58,378 nucleotides of DNA, taken from positions 1-58,378 of the forward strand of contig JAIXRB010000049.1 of NCBI GenBank assembly GCA_027485405.1, written 5' to 3'. The DNA is from Leptospiraceae bacterium. Lineage in GTDB: Bacteria; Spirochaetota; Leptospiria; Leptospirales; Leptospiraceae. Below, one piece after another: positions 1 to 9,043 of the stretch (the first letter of the stretch is position 1; each line of letters starts with the position of its first letter). The notes under the pieces are model-generated. The model worked only from the letters and a program-made list of their open reading frames with translations. It made no database searches and was not told the DNA's origin. Both the position numbers and the translations under genes were made by a program.

Positions 1-30
1 ATAGCATCCCTTTCTATCAGCATGCCAGTT

Positions 31-747
31 TCATAGGAGCTTGCCTACAATTCGTTCGCGCTTTCTGCCGAATCCAGGTTTCTTTTCGACCTGAAAGCCC
101 ACAGACTCCAATCCTCGCCGAACAAACCCGGCAGAAGAAAAAGTAGCAAAGCTCGCATTTTCAGCGCTAGACTTCCGTATACCTTCAAAAACCGTATTTT
201 CCCACATCGCCGGATTCTTTGCTGGGCTAAATCCATCTAAATACCAAGCATCCATTTTTTCCACTTTCTCAACCAATGCCTCTAAGAACAAAACCACATC
301 CCCCAGGAACAAATGTAAGTGGACATTTTTCAGGTTTGGCACTGTAATCTTGTAAAAACCGGTACTACCTGCTTGGTAGGACTGGAGCGCCCAATCATAG
401 GCATCCAACGTTTGCTTCTCCCATGAGAAACCAAAGGACATCTTTTCTGGAATCTCTTGCCAGAGTGCTAGCGGGAGTGGAAATTTCTCTACTGTGAAAA
501 AGTGCAGAGACGGGGGATTCGGTTTCTTTCGCAATTCTTCCCAAGTAACAAGAAAGTTAAGCCCTGTTCCAAAACCGAGTTCTCCAATTTTGAAAGGACG
601 ATCAAGTCTTGTTTGGCATCTCTGGTCTAGATCGTTTCCTTCCCAAAAAACCAGCCTGGATTCCGCCTTTCCCCCTTCCTTGGAAAAATAGAGGTCTCCG
701 AACTGAGGAGAATAGAGGGTGTCCGCTTCCCATTTTGGTTCTTGCAT
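31..747 (-). CDS. mnmD: tRNA (5-methylaminomethyl-2-thiouridine) methyltransferase, MnmD/MnmC N-domain type
   Basis: This 238-residue protein matches the SAM-dependent methyltransferase half of MnmC (DUF752). It carries a SAM-binding GELGFGTGLNF motif near residue 52 and the family signature DGFSPAKNPAMW near residue 170. In this family the enzyme makes the final methylation of the wobble uridine (nm5s2U to mnm5s2U) in tRNA. The FAD-dependent C-terminal oxidase domain of the E. coli fusion is absent, so it is the stand-alone form. The ATG start lies at the right end, divergent from flhF with about 125 bases between them. The family call is firm; activity is inferred from family membership. 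Confidence 0.85.
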   Translation of the reverse strand: MQEPKWEADTLYSPQFGDLYFSKEGGKAESRLVFWEGNDLDQRCQTRLDRPFKIGELGFGTGLNFLVTWEELRKKPNPPSLHFFTVEKFPLPLALWQEIPEKMSFGFSWEKQTLDAYDWALQSYQAGSTGFYKITVPNLKNVHLHLFLGDVVLFLEALVEKVEKMDAWYLDGFSPAKNPAMWENTVFEGIRKSSAENASFATFSSAGFVRRGLESVGFQVEKKPGFGRKRERIVGKLL

Positions 748-872
748 CTGAGTTTCCTAAAAAAGGCGGAATCGGGCAAAAAACCAGCCAAAATAAATTA
801 TGTCTCATAAAAAATGCTTCCCTTGGGAAAGACCTTCGTTACTCTCGCTCCCAGTACTCCCGAGGTTTAGGA

Positions 873-2210
873 ATGGATTTTGTAAAGATTCGCGGCAAAG
901 ATTTACCAGACTGTATTATGCAAATGAAGACTAAATACGGCCCTGACGCGCATTTTTACGACCACCGCTTTGTTACAGAAGGCGGGTGGCTTGGAACTGG
1001 TCTTTTTGCCAATCGAATTTGTGAGTTGAATATAGGAATCCCCGAAAAACAAGCATCTCGCGATCGAATCGAAAAAAAACTAAAAGACTTAAAAGAACTC
1101 TTAAAAGAGAAACAAAGAACTCCACGCGATTATTCTTCTGAAAGAACCGAAAAACAATACATTTCACCTAAGTCACTCGATTCGATTCGACCTTTTTCTG
1201 AAAGACGGAGAAAGAGACTTAACTCAGAACCCATTTCTACCTTGGAACCCATCTTAATCGATGAAGCAGAAGCGGAAGAGGAGTTGGGTTTGAGCTTAGC
1301 CTCTTTGCCTGAACTTAGAAGGGATGTATCCAAAGAAGAGCCTCATGAAACGGACAATACTCCGAAGATACACCCCAACCTCATGCGATTCCAAGAAAAA
1401 CTGATTAGCGAAGGCATGTCTGCAACGTATGCCAATGGCATTCTTCTTGAGTTACAAAACCAACTTGCCCCAGCTGATCTCTCTCGCTACCAATCCATTT
1501 GTGAAAAGGCAGTTGCCATTCTCGAACAACATATATCAGTCGATTTCGACCTTTTTAGCGGAACACCCAGGGGAAAAAGGAAGGTTGTCTTTTTTTCAGG
1601 ACCAACTGGGTCGGGAAAAACAACAAGCATCGCAAAACTAGCCGCAAAGTATTCCCTGCATATGGGGAAAAAAGTCTCCCTCTATACCACAGACAACTAC
1701 CGAATTGCCGCAGTTGACCAACTGCGCTTCTACGCTGAAGCAATGGATATGGAGTTCCAAGCTCCAAAAGACCCTCGAAAATTCAGAGAAGCAATTTTAC
1801 GCGACGGCGCTGAGCTCATCCTTGTGGATACGGCAGGATACTCTCACCGAAACCCAGAAAACCTGTTGCGACTCAGGGAATACTTCCAGGCACTTTCGGA
1901 CAAAGACTACTTGGAAAACATCCTAGTTATGTCTTCTACCATTTCCAAAACCAATGCCTGGTCTGTGGCAGAAGCCTATGAAGAGCTGGGTTACAAAAGA
2001 ATTTTATTAACCAAGCTGGATGAAGCAGAATTTTTAGGATCCTTCCTCGAACTAGCCGATACTAAAGGTAGGGAATTTGCTTTTGTAAGCGTAGGCCAGG
2101 ATGTTCCTTTCGATATCCTGAATGCCACTAAAAAACTACTTGCTGAGACTGTCATTTTCCCAGAAAAATTAAGAGGGATAGCTGGGGAGGTTTTCGAAAA
2201 AGCCACCTAA
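873..2210 (+). CDS. flhF: Flagellar biosynthesis SRP-type GTPase FlhF
   Basis: FlhF is an SRP/FtsY-like GTPase that places the flagellum at the cell pole, together with FlhG. The 445-residue product has an N-terminal basic/variable region and a C-terminal NG GTPase domain. It shows a P-loop (SGPTGSGKTTS, near residue 243), DTAGYSHR, and a TKLDE guanine-specificity motif. The reading frame is open further upstream to 609 but overlaps mnmD there. The ATG at 873 is preferred because it follows GAGGTTTAGGA and gives the standard beginning MDFVKIRGKD. It leads a forward motility operon with flhG 30 bases downstream. Confidence 0.93.
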   Translation: MDFVKIRGKDLPDCIMQMKTKYGPDAHFYDHRFVTEGGWLGTGLFANRICELNIGIPEKQASRDRIEKKLKDLKELLKEKQRTPRDYSSERTEKQYISPKSLDSIRPFSERRRKRLNSEPISTLEPILIDEAEAEEELGLSLASLPELRRDVSKEEPHETDNTPKIHPNLMRFQEKLISEGMSATYANGILLELQNQLAPADLSRYQSICEKAVAILEQHISVDFDLFSGTPRGKRKVVFFSGPTGSGKTTSIAKLAAKYSLHMGKKVSLYTTDNYRIAAVDQLRFYAEAMDMEFQAPKDPRKFREAILRDGAELILVDTAGYSHRNPENLLRLREYFQALSDKDYLENILVMSSTISKTNAWSVAEAYEELGYKRILLTKLDEAEFLGSFLELADTKGREFAFVSVGQDVPFDILNATKKLLAETVIFPEKLRGIAGEVFEKAT

Positions 2211-2240
2211 AATCTGCTATCTTCTCGAGGTAGGGAAAAC

Positions 2241-3164
2241 ATGGATCAGGCGGCTAACCTCAGAAAACTCACAGAGACGAATCCCAATTTAAAATTGGTG
2301 TCTCCAACCGAAGCACCAAAGAAGACAAAAATCATAGCGGTTGCGTCTGGAAAAGGTGGTGTTGGAAAAAGCACCGTATCCGTAAACCTTGCCATCGCCA
2401 TTGCTCGCACTGGCAAAAAAGTATTGATCTTTGACGGTGACTTAGGTCTAGCAAACGTCAACGTTCTCTTAGGAATTATCCCCAAATACAATCTTTACCA
2501 TGTGGTCAAAGGCCACAAAACCTTGCGAGATATCGTAATCACCACCCCAGAAGGTGTAGACATTATCGCTGGTGCCTCTGGTTACTCCCAATTAGCAAAC
2601 TTAAACGAAACCCAAAGAAACAATTTGATCAAAGGATTTGTCGACCTTGACAAATACGATATCATGATCATAGACACTGGTGCGGGCATTTCAGCAAACG
2701 TAATTGGTTTGGTGATGCCGGCTGATGAAGTTGTGGTAGTGACTACTCCTGAACCAACTTCAATCACTGACTCTTACGGACTCATCAAGTCTATTGTTTC
2801 CCAATCCAAAGACAAAAACCTAAAAATCATAGTCAATCGGGTCCGAAGTGCTATCGAAGGCAAGAAAGTTGCCGACAGAGTGATAGATATTTCTGGACAG
2901 TTCTTAGAAGTCCAAGTTGAAAACCTAGGCTTTATTTTCCAAGACGAAGAGGTAGAGCGATCTATCCGAGAGCAAAAGCCTTTTATCATCAATGCCCCAA
3001 GGTCCAAAGCCGCCGCTTGTCTCACTCGGGTCACCCATACACTTCTCCAAACAGAGGGTAGCTGGGATGATGAAGAAGGATTGTCCGGATTCTTCAAACG
3101 ATTCTTCAGTTTTGTAGATTTCAAAGAGAAAGAAATGGAAAAAGAAATGGAGTCAGACAAGTAA
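2241..3164 (+). CDS. flhG: MinD-like ATPase FlhG (FleN/YlxH), flagellar number regulator
   Basis: This is a 307-residue ParA/MinD-family ATPase. The deviant Walker A motif (GKGGVGKST, about residues 37-45) is followed by FDGDLGLANVN and IIDTGAGIS. The family binds membrane as an ATP dimer and stimulates FlhF GTPase, limiting flagellar number. The N-terminal 30 residues hold a DQAANLRKL motif of the type that contacts FlhF. A ribosome-binding site (GAGGTAGGGAAA) precedes the ATG. It sits directly between flhF and a membrane protein gene, as expected of a flhF-flhG-fliA operon. Confidence 0.93.
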   Translation: MDQAANLRKLTETNPNLKLVSPTEAPKKTKIIAVASGKGGVGKSTVSVNLAIAIARTGKKVLIFDGDLGLANVNVLLGIIPKYNLYHVVKGHKTLRDIVITTPEGVDIIAGASGYSQLANLNETQRNNLIKGFVDLDKYDIMIIDTGAGISANVIGLVMPADEVVVVTTPEPTSITDSYGLIKSIVSQSKDKNLKIIVNRVRSAIEGKKVADRVIDISGQFLEVQVENLGFIFQDEEVERSIREQKPFIINAPRSKAAACLTRVTHTLLQTEGSWDDEEGLSGFFKRFFSFVDFKEKEMEKEMESDK

Positions 3165-3165
3165 T

Positions 3166-3645
3166 TTGGGACTGCAAGTGCTTTTCCCTGCTGTTTTTGG
3201 TGCATTAGGTGGTGCCATTAGTGTGATTTTTGGCATTTTGGTCGGAAATCGCTTTAGCTATATCACTTTTTTTTCCTTTGTTAGTCTTTTAGTCTTTGCT
3301 GGCATTGGATTTGCGGTATATACCATCCTCGAAAAGAAAGTCCCAGAGTTCTTAGAATTCATAGGTACCATATCATTGGCTGATTTTCGGTTCAGTTCTA
3401 GTGATAGTAGCGACTATGCTGAATCAGGAGGTTTTGCTTCTAGTGGCAGTGGTGGTGGGGGCGGAGACTACGGAGCGAGTTCTATGGGTGATGGATCAGA
3501 ATCCTACGTTCAAAAGAGTAGTTCTAAGCCTATGAAAGTGGGAGATACCTTGGTCATCGACAAAATAGTGCTAAAAAATGAGCCTAAGTTGATGGCCGAA
3601 GCAATCCGAACCATCATGGCGAAGGACGATGTCCAAGATTCCTAA
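3166..3645 (+). CDS. Conserved membrane protein in the flhG-fliA interval, unknown function
   Basis: I do not recognise this 159-residue protein. It starts with TTG one base after the flhG stop. It has two hydrophobic segments (about residues 3-24 and 29-52), then a Ser/Gly-rich low-complexity linker (about residues 77-112, including a run of five glycines). A short C-terminal tail contains KVGDTLVIDKIV and ends in a helix-like segment. The tight spacing and the position between flhG and fliA suggest a motility-related membrane factor, but this is inferred from context only. Confidence 0.7.
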   Translation: MGLQVLFPAVFGALGGAISVIFGILVGNRFSYITFFSFVSLLVFAGIGFAVYTILEKKVPEFLEFIGTISLADFRFSSSDSSDYAESGGFASSGSGGGGGDYGASSMGDGSESYVQKSSSKPMKVGDTLVIDKIVLKNEPKLMAEAIRTIMAKDDVQDS

Positions 3646-3732
3646 ATTTTCTTTGCTTTATAGGACATAAGAGAAAAAATACTATTGTAAAAATCCTCTC
3701 CATACGATTCTTATTGTATAGGGAGCATTTTC

Positions 3733-3746
3733 ACCGATTGTTCGGT
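3733..3746. promoter_or_regulatory. Short inverted repeat just upstream of the fliA start
   Basis: ACCGA and TCGGT form a 5-bp stem around a four-base loop, ending five bases before the fliA ATG. No Shine-Dalgarno sequence is visible between it and the start codon. A weak hairpin here could affect translation of the sigma factor, but the stem is short and may be chance. Confidence 0.25.
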
Positions 3747-3751
3747 TTCTT

Positions 3752-4552
3752 ATGTCAAGATTGCTAGATAAATACAATCCTTTTGATGAAACCGAGCTCT
3801 GGAAAAACTATCGGGTTTCCAAGAACCCAGAGATTCGTAGCTACCTCGTCGAAAAATATTCACCCTTAGTCAAACACGTTGCTGGCCGCATTGCCATTGG
3901 TATGCCACAAAACGTTGAGTTCGATGATCTCGTAAGTTATGGTGTCTTTGGTTTACTTGATGCCATCGAAAAATTCGATCCCAGCCGAGAGATCAAATTC
4001 AAAACCTATGCCATGACTCGAATCCGAGGTTCCATCTTCGATGAACTCAGGTCCGTAGACTGGATACCGCGCTCTATTCGTCAAAAAGCCAAACAACTCG
4101 AAGGCATCATTGCCATGCTCGAGAACAAAGAAGGCAAAAAAGTCGAAGACGAAGAGATTGCCAAAGAACTTGGCGTTAGCATGGAGGAATACAACTCCCT
4201 CTTATCTAAGTTATCTGGTACTTCTTTAGTGTCTTTAAACGACATTTGGTTCTTGGGTGATGAAAACGATGAAGTTTCTTTTATGGAAACTCTCGAATCC
4301 CCGATGAATATGAATCCTGACCAAATCATAGAAAAAGAAGAGATCAAAAACGTCATCGTAGAAGCGATCAAGTCCCTTCCCGAAAAAGAAAAAAAAGTTA
4401 TCGTACTATACTATTACGAAGATCTAACCTTAAAAGAGATCGGTGAGGTTTTAGAAGTCACCGAATCCCGCATTTCGCAATTGCATACCAAAGCCGTCTC
4501 TAGACTCCGAAGCAAACTATCCAAAGTTAAATCCGCAATCCAAAGAAGATAA
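3752..4552 (+). CDS. fliA: RNA polymerase sigma-28 factor FliA/WhiG family
   Basis: This 266-residue sigma-70-family factor is of the FliA/WhiG/SigD group, which directs RNA polymerase to late flagellar and chemotaxis promoters. Region 2 is clear (EFDDLVSYGVFGLLDAIEKF and RIRGSIFDELRSVDWIPRS). Region 3 follows, and region 4 is a helix-turn-helix near the C-terminus (YYEDLTLKEIGEVLEVTESR). It lacks region 1.1, as the family does. It has no convincing ribosome-binding site and a small inverted repeat precedes the start. It is followed after two bases by the DUF342 gene. No anti-sigma factor FlgM is seen nearby. Confidence 0.93.
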   Translation: MSRLLDKYNPFDETELWKNYRVSKNPEIRSYLVEKYSPLVKHVAGRIAIGMPQNVEFDDLVSYGVFGLLDAIEKFDPSREIKFKTYAMTRIRGSIFDELRSVDWIPRSIRQKAKQLEGIIAMLENKEGKKVEDEEIAKELGVSMEEYNSLLSKLSGTSLVSLNDIWFLGDENDEVSFMETLESPMNMNPDQIIEKEEIKNVIVEAIKSLPEKEKKVIVLYYYEDLTLKEIGEVLEVTESRISQLHTKAVSRLRSKLSKVKSAIQRR

Positions 4553-4554
4553 GT

Positions 4555-6543
4555 ATGGGCGCTCTTACAGGATTTCTTTCTGAAGAACTGAGGGAATTCG
4601 AAAAAAAAGAGACCGAGCTAGTTGAGGTCATTGCTGATACCATTGAAGAGGGCTTAGAACTAGCTTCTGCTCATTTTGGACGAAAAATCCACGAACTAGA
4701 TTATACAGTTTTAAGAAGAGGCAAGAAACGATGGTTCTTTAGTGACCCCTACCACCTAAGGGTTTCTATCATCCCCGAAGACCAGATTTTACAAGAACTG
4801 TCCCTTTTGGATGACAAGCTTACTGGAGGATCAGGGAAACTAGTCTCTAAAGATTTGCGAGATCTAGTAGCCGCCAAAGACCGAGACGGAATTGGTTCTA
4901 TTAAAATTTACAAAACGGGAATCTACGCCTTGGTTTTTCCACCTATTGGCGAAGGCAAACCTGTTCGGGTCGAAGACCTAACTCGTAAGATTTCTCTCCG
5001 AGGCATTCCGCCAGTTGATCCAAACTTAATTGAAAGAATCGTCAAAGAAAAGTCAGGCGAACCAGTTCTCATTTCCAGCCAAAAACCAAAACCAGGTAAC
5101 GATGCTACTTGCACTGCAGAAGTCACTTCAGACCAAATGCGGGCCATGGTGACAGTATATCCAGCAAGACCAATGGGAAGAGACTTAGAAGTGTCCGACA
5201 TCATTGCCGCCTTAAAAGCGATAGGTGTCATTCAGGGTTTAAAGGAAGCAGATATCAAGAAAGCCTTAGACGAAGAAAAGACAAACATTGCTTTTGTTGC
5301 CGCAGAAGGCGAATACCCAGAAAACGGAAGAAATGCGGACATTAAATACTTTGTTCGCACTGACAAAAAAATCAACTTCAAAGAAGACCAATCTGGTAAG
5401 GTGGATTACAAAGATCTGGATTTGATTGAAAACGTAGTTGTGGGACAGCTCTTAGCAGAAAAGATCCCAGCTCAACCAGGAAAACTGGGGCGCAACTTAT
5501 TTGGTATGGTTCTTCCAGCAAAAGACGGATTAGATGTAGAGCTTAAGCAAGGTAAGGGAACCATTCTATCTGAGGACGGGCTTCGGTTAACAGCCGAGGT
5601 AAACGGCCAGGTTCTCTATACAGTTGGAAAGTTGTCCGTCGAGACAGTTTATCGAATCAACGGTGACGTCGGAGTAAAAACTGGAAATGTAACCTTCCTT
5701 GGATCTATTATTATCACAGGAAACGTCGAAGACAACTATTCGGTTAAAGCCGCAGGAAACATCGAGATCTACGGAACTGTCCAGAAAGCTCTAATCGAGG
5801 CTGACGGAGATATTGTGATTCGCCAAGGGGTCACGGGAAGAGAAGAAGCTCGGATTGAATCCACTGGCGGGAACATAGTTTCAAAGTTCATCCAGAACGC
5901 AACCGCCGTCACCGAAAAAGACATCATCGTCCAAGAAGGAATTCTCCATAGCCATTTGATGGCAGGGGGGAAGGTGATTTGCAAAGGCAAACGGGGCCAA
6001 ATTGTGGGTGGCAGAATCGAAGCGGCACTTTTGATTTCAGCGAAAATCATTGGATCGCAGGCCAATCCACAGACTGATTTGATCGTCGGGGTAAACCCGA
6101 AGATATTGAAACAGATTGCCGACTATGAAACCAAAAAGAAAGAAAACCAAGAAAAGCTCGACCAAATCACAAAGACCTTTCGCACTCTAAAGGCAAGAAA
6201 AGAGGCAGACCCCGCGGCTTTTGCGGCTGAAAGCGAAACCCAGCTCCAAAAATTAGATGCAGGGATCAAAAAACTAGAAAAGCGCATCAATGAGTTTACC
6301 AACGAAATCCAGACTTTGACCACGTATATGGACGACCAAGCGGCACAGGGTCGTATTTCGGTCGAAAAAACCCTCTATTCTGGGGTCACTCTCCGAATCA
6401 GACATGCAGACTTTAAGGTAAAGCATGAGGCACAATCCAAGACCTTTTTTGAAGAAAACGGGCAAATCAGGAGTATGAACTACGAAGATCCAGATGAAGA
6501 TAAAAATGACTGGAGAAAAAAACGAGGTCGTGGTAAGAAATAG
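4555..6543 (+). CDS. fapA: FapA-type DUF342 flagellar assembly protein
   Basis: This 662-residue protein belongs to the DUF342/FapA family. The N-terminal third is acidic and mixed alpha/beta. The middle (about residues 330-500) is a right-handed beta-helix-like stretch of short repeats (GNVTFLGSIIITGNV, KAAGNIEIYGTV, EADGDIVIRQGV, GGKVICKG). A coiled coil follows (about residues 520-600), and the tail is basic. DUF342 proteins occur beside fliA/whiG in several motile bacteria and are reported to affect flagellation or FlhF location. It begins two bases after the fliA stop. The family assignment is good; its mechanism is not known from sequence. Confidence 0.8.
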   Translation: MGALTGFLSEELREFEKKETELVEVIADTIEEGLELASAHFGRKIHELDYTVLRRGKKRWFFSDPYHLRVSIIPEDQILQELSLLDDKLTGGSGKLVSKDLRDLVAAKDRDGIGSIKIYKTGIYALVFPPIGEGKPVRVEDLTRKISLRGIPPVDPNLIERIVKEKSGEPVLISSQKPKPGNDATCTAEVTSDQMRAMVTVYPARPMGRDLEVSDIIAALKAIGVIQGLKEADIKKALDEEKTNIAFVAAEGEYPENGRNADIKYFVRTDKKINFKEDQSGKVDYKDLDLIENVVVGQLLAEKIPAQPGKLGRNLFGMVLPAKDGLDVELKQGKGTILSEDGLRLTAEVNGQVLYTVGKLSVETVYRINGDVGVKTGNVTFLGSIIITGNVEDNYSVKAAGNIEIYGTVQKALIEADGDIVIRQGVTGREEARIESTGGNIVSKFIQNATAVTEKDIIVQEGILHSHLMAGGKVICKGKRGQIVGGRIEAALLISAKIIGSQANPQTDLIVGVNPKILKQIADYETKKKENQEKLDQITKTFRTLKARKEADPAAFAAESETQLQKLDAGIKKLEKRINEFTNEIQTLTTYMDDQAAQGRISVEKTLYSGVTLRIRHADFKVKHEAQSKTFFEENGQIRSMNYEDPDEDKNDWRKKRGRGKK

Positions 6544-6559
6544 AATTAGGTACTAATTG

Positions 6560-6847
6560 ATGATCCTCCATGAGAACTTTGCCGCCCAAACCCACCATTT
6601 TGAAATGGCGAAGCGTGCTCAAATGGAGAATCCGTTCACAACCCAAAACCAAGTTGTGGAATTGCAAAAAGCCGCACTAACCAGTCAGGCAAAATCCCAA
6701 ACAGTCAACGAAAACAAAAACAATTCTTCTTCGTCCCAAACTAAAGAAAAACAAACGAAAGACGAATACATATCTTACGGCAAAGACGGTGTGTCAAAAA
6801 GCCGCAATTTAACAAACACAGGCAGTCGTTTCGATTCCTTGGCTTAG
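6560..6847 (+). CDS. Small hydrophilic protein in the flagellar operon, unknown function
   Basis: The product is about 95 residues, Gln/Asn/Lys/Ser-rich and probably disordered, with a segment KEKQTKDEYISYGKDGVSK. ATG 6560 is preferred over the TTG immediately before it; the upstream TTAGG is a weak ribosome-binding site. No domain is recognised. It lies 16 bases after fapA and before a membrane-anchored coiled-coil protein, so it is probably transcribed with the motility operon. Codon use looks like its neighbours'. Confidence 0.55.
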   Translation: MILHENFAAQTHHFEMAKRAQMENPFTTQNQVVELQKAALTSQAKSQTVNENKNNSSSSQTKEKQTKDEYISYGKDGVSKSRNLTNTGSRFDSLA

Positions 6848-6895
6848 TCGTTTTCCGCGGGAGTGTTGTTGGAATAACAAAACCCGGAGCTACCA

Positions 6896-7816
6896 ATGGA
6901 GCTTTTTTCAATCGTTATCGTAAATCTTATGTTTTGCGGAATCATGTATGTCATGGTCTCGGTCAAAGTTCAAAAGGCTGTCGAAGAATACTATGATCAT
7001 AAATTAAACAAATCAATCGACCAGGCTACTATCGAAATAATTAAAGAGTTAGACACGACTCAGATCATTGTAGAAAGTAAAATGATCGCAATCCAGAATC
7101 TTTTGGAAAAGACCATGGAGATCAAAAAAGAAATCGAACATTACGCAAATCAAGTTAAATTACAAAACTTAGGTGCCAATGAATCAAGAGATTTTACACC
7201 GATGGACCCAATTCCGAAAAAAGAAATTCCTACTCAAAGTCCACCTACCAAAGAATTAAAAGAAGAAGCATTGAATTTAGGTGCGAAACCCCTTTCCAAC
7301 GCAAACAAATTGTATGAGGCAAACCAAGCCCTTTCTGAACTTGAATTGACAAAGACAACGGAAGGAGCCGCAACTCTCCTTTTTGGTTCAATCGGAAAAG
7401 CCGTAAAAGGAGTTTTGGGAGTCAACGAATCAATCCAAATCGAAAAGGACATTGAACCAGAAGCTGTCATTACTTACAAACCTAAAATGGATTATACGAT
7501 CAGTGGCAATCCCTTCGAAAACCAAAGATCTAGCACAAGGCAAGAACGAGATAGTAAAAGCGAATTTTTGACTCAGCTTTCGTATGCCAATGATCCAAGT
7601 TTGGAGCAATACCAGAAGCAAAAAGATCGAATCGAATTGTCTGTTGAATCGGCGTTGCAGGAATTACCACCTAGCGCAAGCAAAATAGACAAAGTTGTGC
7701 ATTTGATTCGAAAGGGATTTTCAAAGCCAGAAATCGCCGATTCTTTGAATATTGCTGTGCAGGAAATTCGTTTGATCGAAACGATTCGACTTGATCGAAC
7801 GCGAATGAATTCTTAA
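6896..7816 (+). CDS. Membrane-anchored coiled-coil protein with C-terminal HTH-like segment (SwrB-like layout)
   Basis: This is a 306-residue protein. One N-terminal transmembrane helix (residues 3-23) is followed by a long coiled coil (about residues 25-95) and a low-complexity linker. The C-terminal segment (about residues 258-300) resembles a small helix-turn-helix: VVHLIRKGFSKPEIADSLNI. DUF2802/DUF6115-type proteins, including Bacillus SwrB, share this layout and are encoded just after the motility sigma factor. The resemblance in architecture and position is visible; common descent is inferred. A GGAG ribosome-binding site precedes the ATG. gmk follows nine bases downstream. Confidence 0.6.
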   Translation: MELFSIVIVNLMFCGIMYVMVSVKVQKAVEEYYDHKLNKSIDQATIEIIKELDTTQIIVESKMIAIQNLLEKTMEIKKEIEHYANQVKLQNLGANESRDFTPMDPIPKKEIPTQSPPTKELKEEALNLGAKPLSNANKLYEANQALSELELTKTTEGAATLLFGSIGKAVKGVLGVNESIQIEKDIEPEAVITYKPKMDYTISGNPFENQRSSTRQERDSKSEFLTQLSYANDPSLEQYQKQKDRIELSVESALQELPPSASKIDKVVHLIRKGFSKPEIADSLNIAVQEIRLIETIRLDRTRMNS

Positions 7817-7825
7817 ACTGCTCCC

Positions 7826-8389
7826 ATGCCGGGCAGTCGATTGTTTATCATTTCATCTGTAGCGGGCGGGGGCAAATCAACGCTTATCAACCTACTCTTG
7901 GAAAAACATTCAGATGCTTTTTTTTCCGTTTCTTGCACAACGAGAGCTCCAAGGCCTGGTGACATTCCAGGCAAGACCTACCATTTTTTAACGGTTCCAG
8001 ACTTTAAAGAGAAAATCCAAAACTCAGAGTTTTTTGAATATGCCGAAGTCCATGGAAATTTCTATGGCACTCCCAAAGAACCGATTCTTCGGGCATTGCA
8101 CGAGAACAGAGTTGTGCTCTTGGACATCGATGTCCAAGGAGCCGCTTCTGTTAAGAAACTGAGACCTGATTCAATGAGCATTTTTATTCAGCCTCCTTCT
8201 TTAGAAGTCTGGAAGAGCAGACTGAGAAACAGAGGAACCGATTCTCCAGAAACCGTCGAGCGCAGAATCCGAAACGGAATGAAGGAGTTAAGCAAGGCTC
8301 CCGAGTTTGATCATTTGATCATTAACAATGAATTAGATGTCGCCTTAGCCGAATTAGAATCGATCGTATTTCCAAAAACAACAAAGTAG
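7826..8389 (+). CDS. gmk: Guanylate kinase
   Basis: Guanylate kinase phosphorylates GMP/dGMP to GDP/dGDP. The 187-residue product is of normal length and has SCTTRAPRPGD and YHFLTVPDF (GMP binding), EYAEVHGNFYGTP, LLDIDVQGA and RLRNRGTDS (lid). The P-loop is slightly unusual: SSVAGGGKST, where the first Gly of the GxxxxGKS/T motif is Ser11. It lies nine bases after the coiled-coil gene with no clear ribosome-binding site, so translational coupling is plausible. It converges on flbB with 16 bases between them. Confidence 0.9.
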   Translation: MPGSRLFIISSVAGGGKSTLINLLLEKHSDAFFSVSCTTRAPRPGDIPGKTYHFLTVPDFKEKIQNSEFFEYAEVHGNFYGTPKEPILRALHENRVVLLDIDVQGAASVKKLRPDSMSIFIQPPSLEVWKSRLRNRGTDSPETVERRIRNGMKELSKAPEFDHLIINNELDVALAELESIVFPKTTK

Positions 8390-8405
8390 CCCAGTTTTAA
8401 TTCTC

Positions 8406-9041
8406 CTAGTCATCTTGGTTGTCCTGACCTGTCCCAAATGTTGGAGCCACTCGGTTGCCACTGTCTAGCCATTTGTTGGAAATGACCGATCTTCTTTCGC
8501 TTGGAAACAAAGTCATAAGATAGGTTGTGATCGTCGGTCTTCCTTCTTCTTCAGCATCTTTGTCCATTTGTTCAAAGACGTCTATGATATCATAATCGGG
8601 CCAATTGAGAAGCATATCGCGTGCCGACTCCGGTGGCATGTTTGCCACTTTGTTTGCTAGCACTTTGATTTTCTCTTTTCTAGAATTGTCTTTTCTCGAT
8701 TTTTCTTCGATTTCTTTTTCTTTCTTTCGAATTCCGTCTTTTAACTCTTCTAATCGTTCTTTGTCGGAATCTAGCCCGGACTTGGCAAGTTCCAATTCCT
8801 TTTTCATTTTCTCCAATTCTTCTTTGTCAGAGATCAGTTTTTCTCTAGCCTTTTCCATCTCGAGTTTTTCAAGTTCAGTTGGAGATAGTAAGTCTTGGTT
8901 TACAACACCTGGTTGCTTTTTTAAGAAAGGGAAATACTCATCGGCATTGATAACTTGAAAATAATCAAAAACGAAAAACCCAATCGCAATTAAAAAGGCG
9001 ATTAAGATGAGAAGGAACACGGCTCTTGTTTTATCTGGCAT
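8406..9041 (-). CDS. flbB: Spirochaete flagellar collar protein FlbB (MotE/MgtE-N-like)
   Basis: This is a 211-residue protein. A short N-terminal tail, one transmembrane helix (about residues 6-28) and a long Glu/Lys-rich coiled coil (about residues 50-125) come first. A C-terminal domain of the MgtE-N/MotE type follows (VANMPPESARDMLLNWPDYD, then DIIDVFEQMD). In Borrelia, FlbB forms the base of the periplasmic flagellar collar. The gene follows fliJ by two bases, as in other spirochaete motility operons. The name rests on this architecture and position. Confidence 0.75.
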   Translation of the reverse strand: MPDKTRAVFLLILIAFLIAIGFFVFDYFQVINADEYFPFLKKQPGVVNQDLLSPTELEKLEMEKAREKLISDKEELEKMKKELELAKSGLDSDKERLEELKDGIRKKEKEIEEKSRKDNSRKEKIKVLANKVANMPPESARDMLLNWPDYDIIDVFEQMDKDAEEEGRPTITTYLMTLFPSERRSVISNKWLDSGNRVAPTFGTGQDNQDD

Positions 9042-9043
9042 TC

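Noticed and set aside
609..872. N-terminal extension of FlhF
   Set aside because: It overlaps mnmD on the other strand, and the ATG at 873 has a good ribosome-binding site and the standard FlhF beginning.
2774..3205. 143-residue minus-strand ORF inside flhG
   Set aside because: It lies antisense to a well-conserved gene, has no ribosome-binding site or motif, and reads like a shadow frame.
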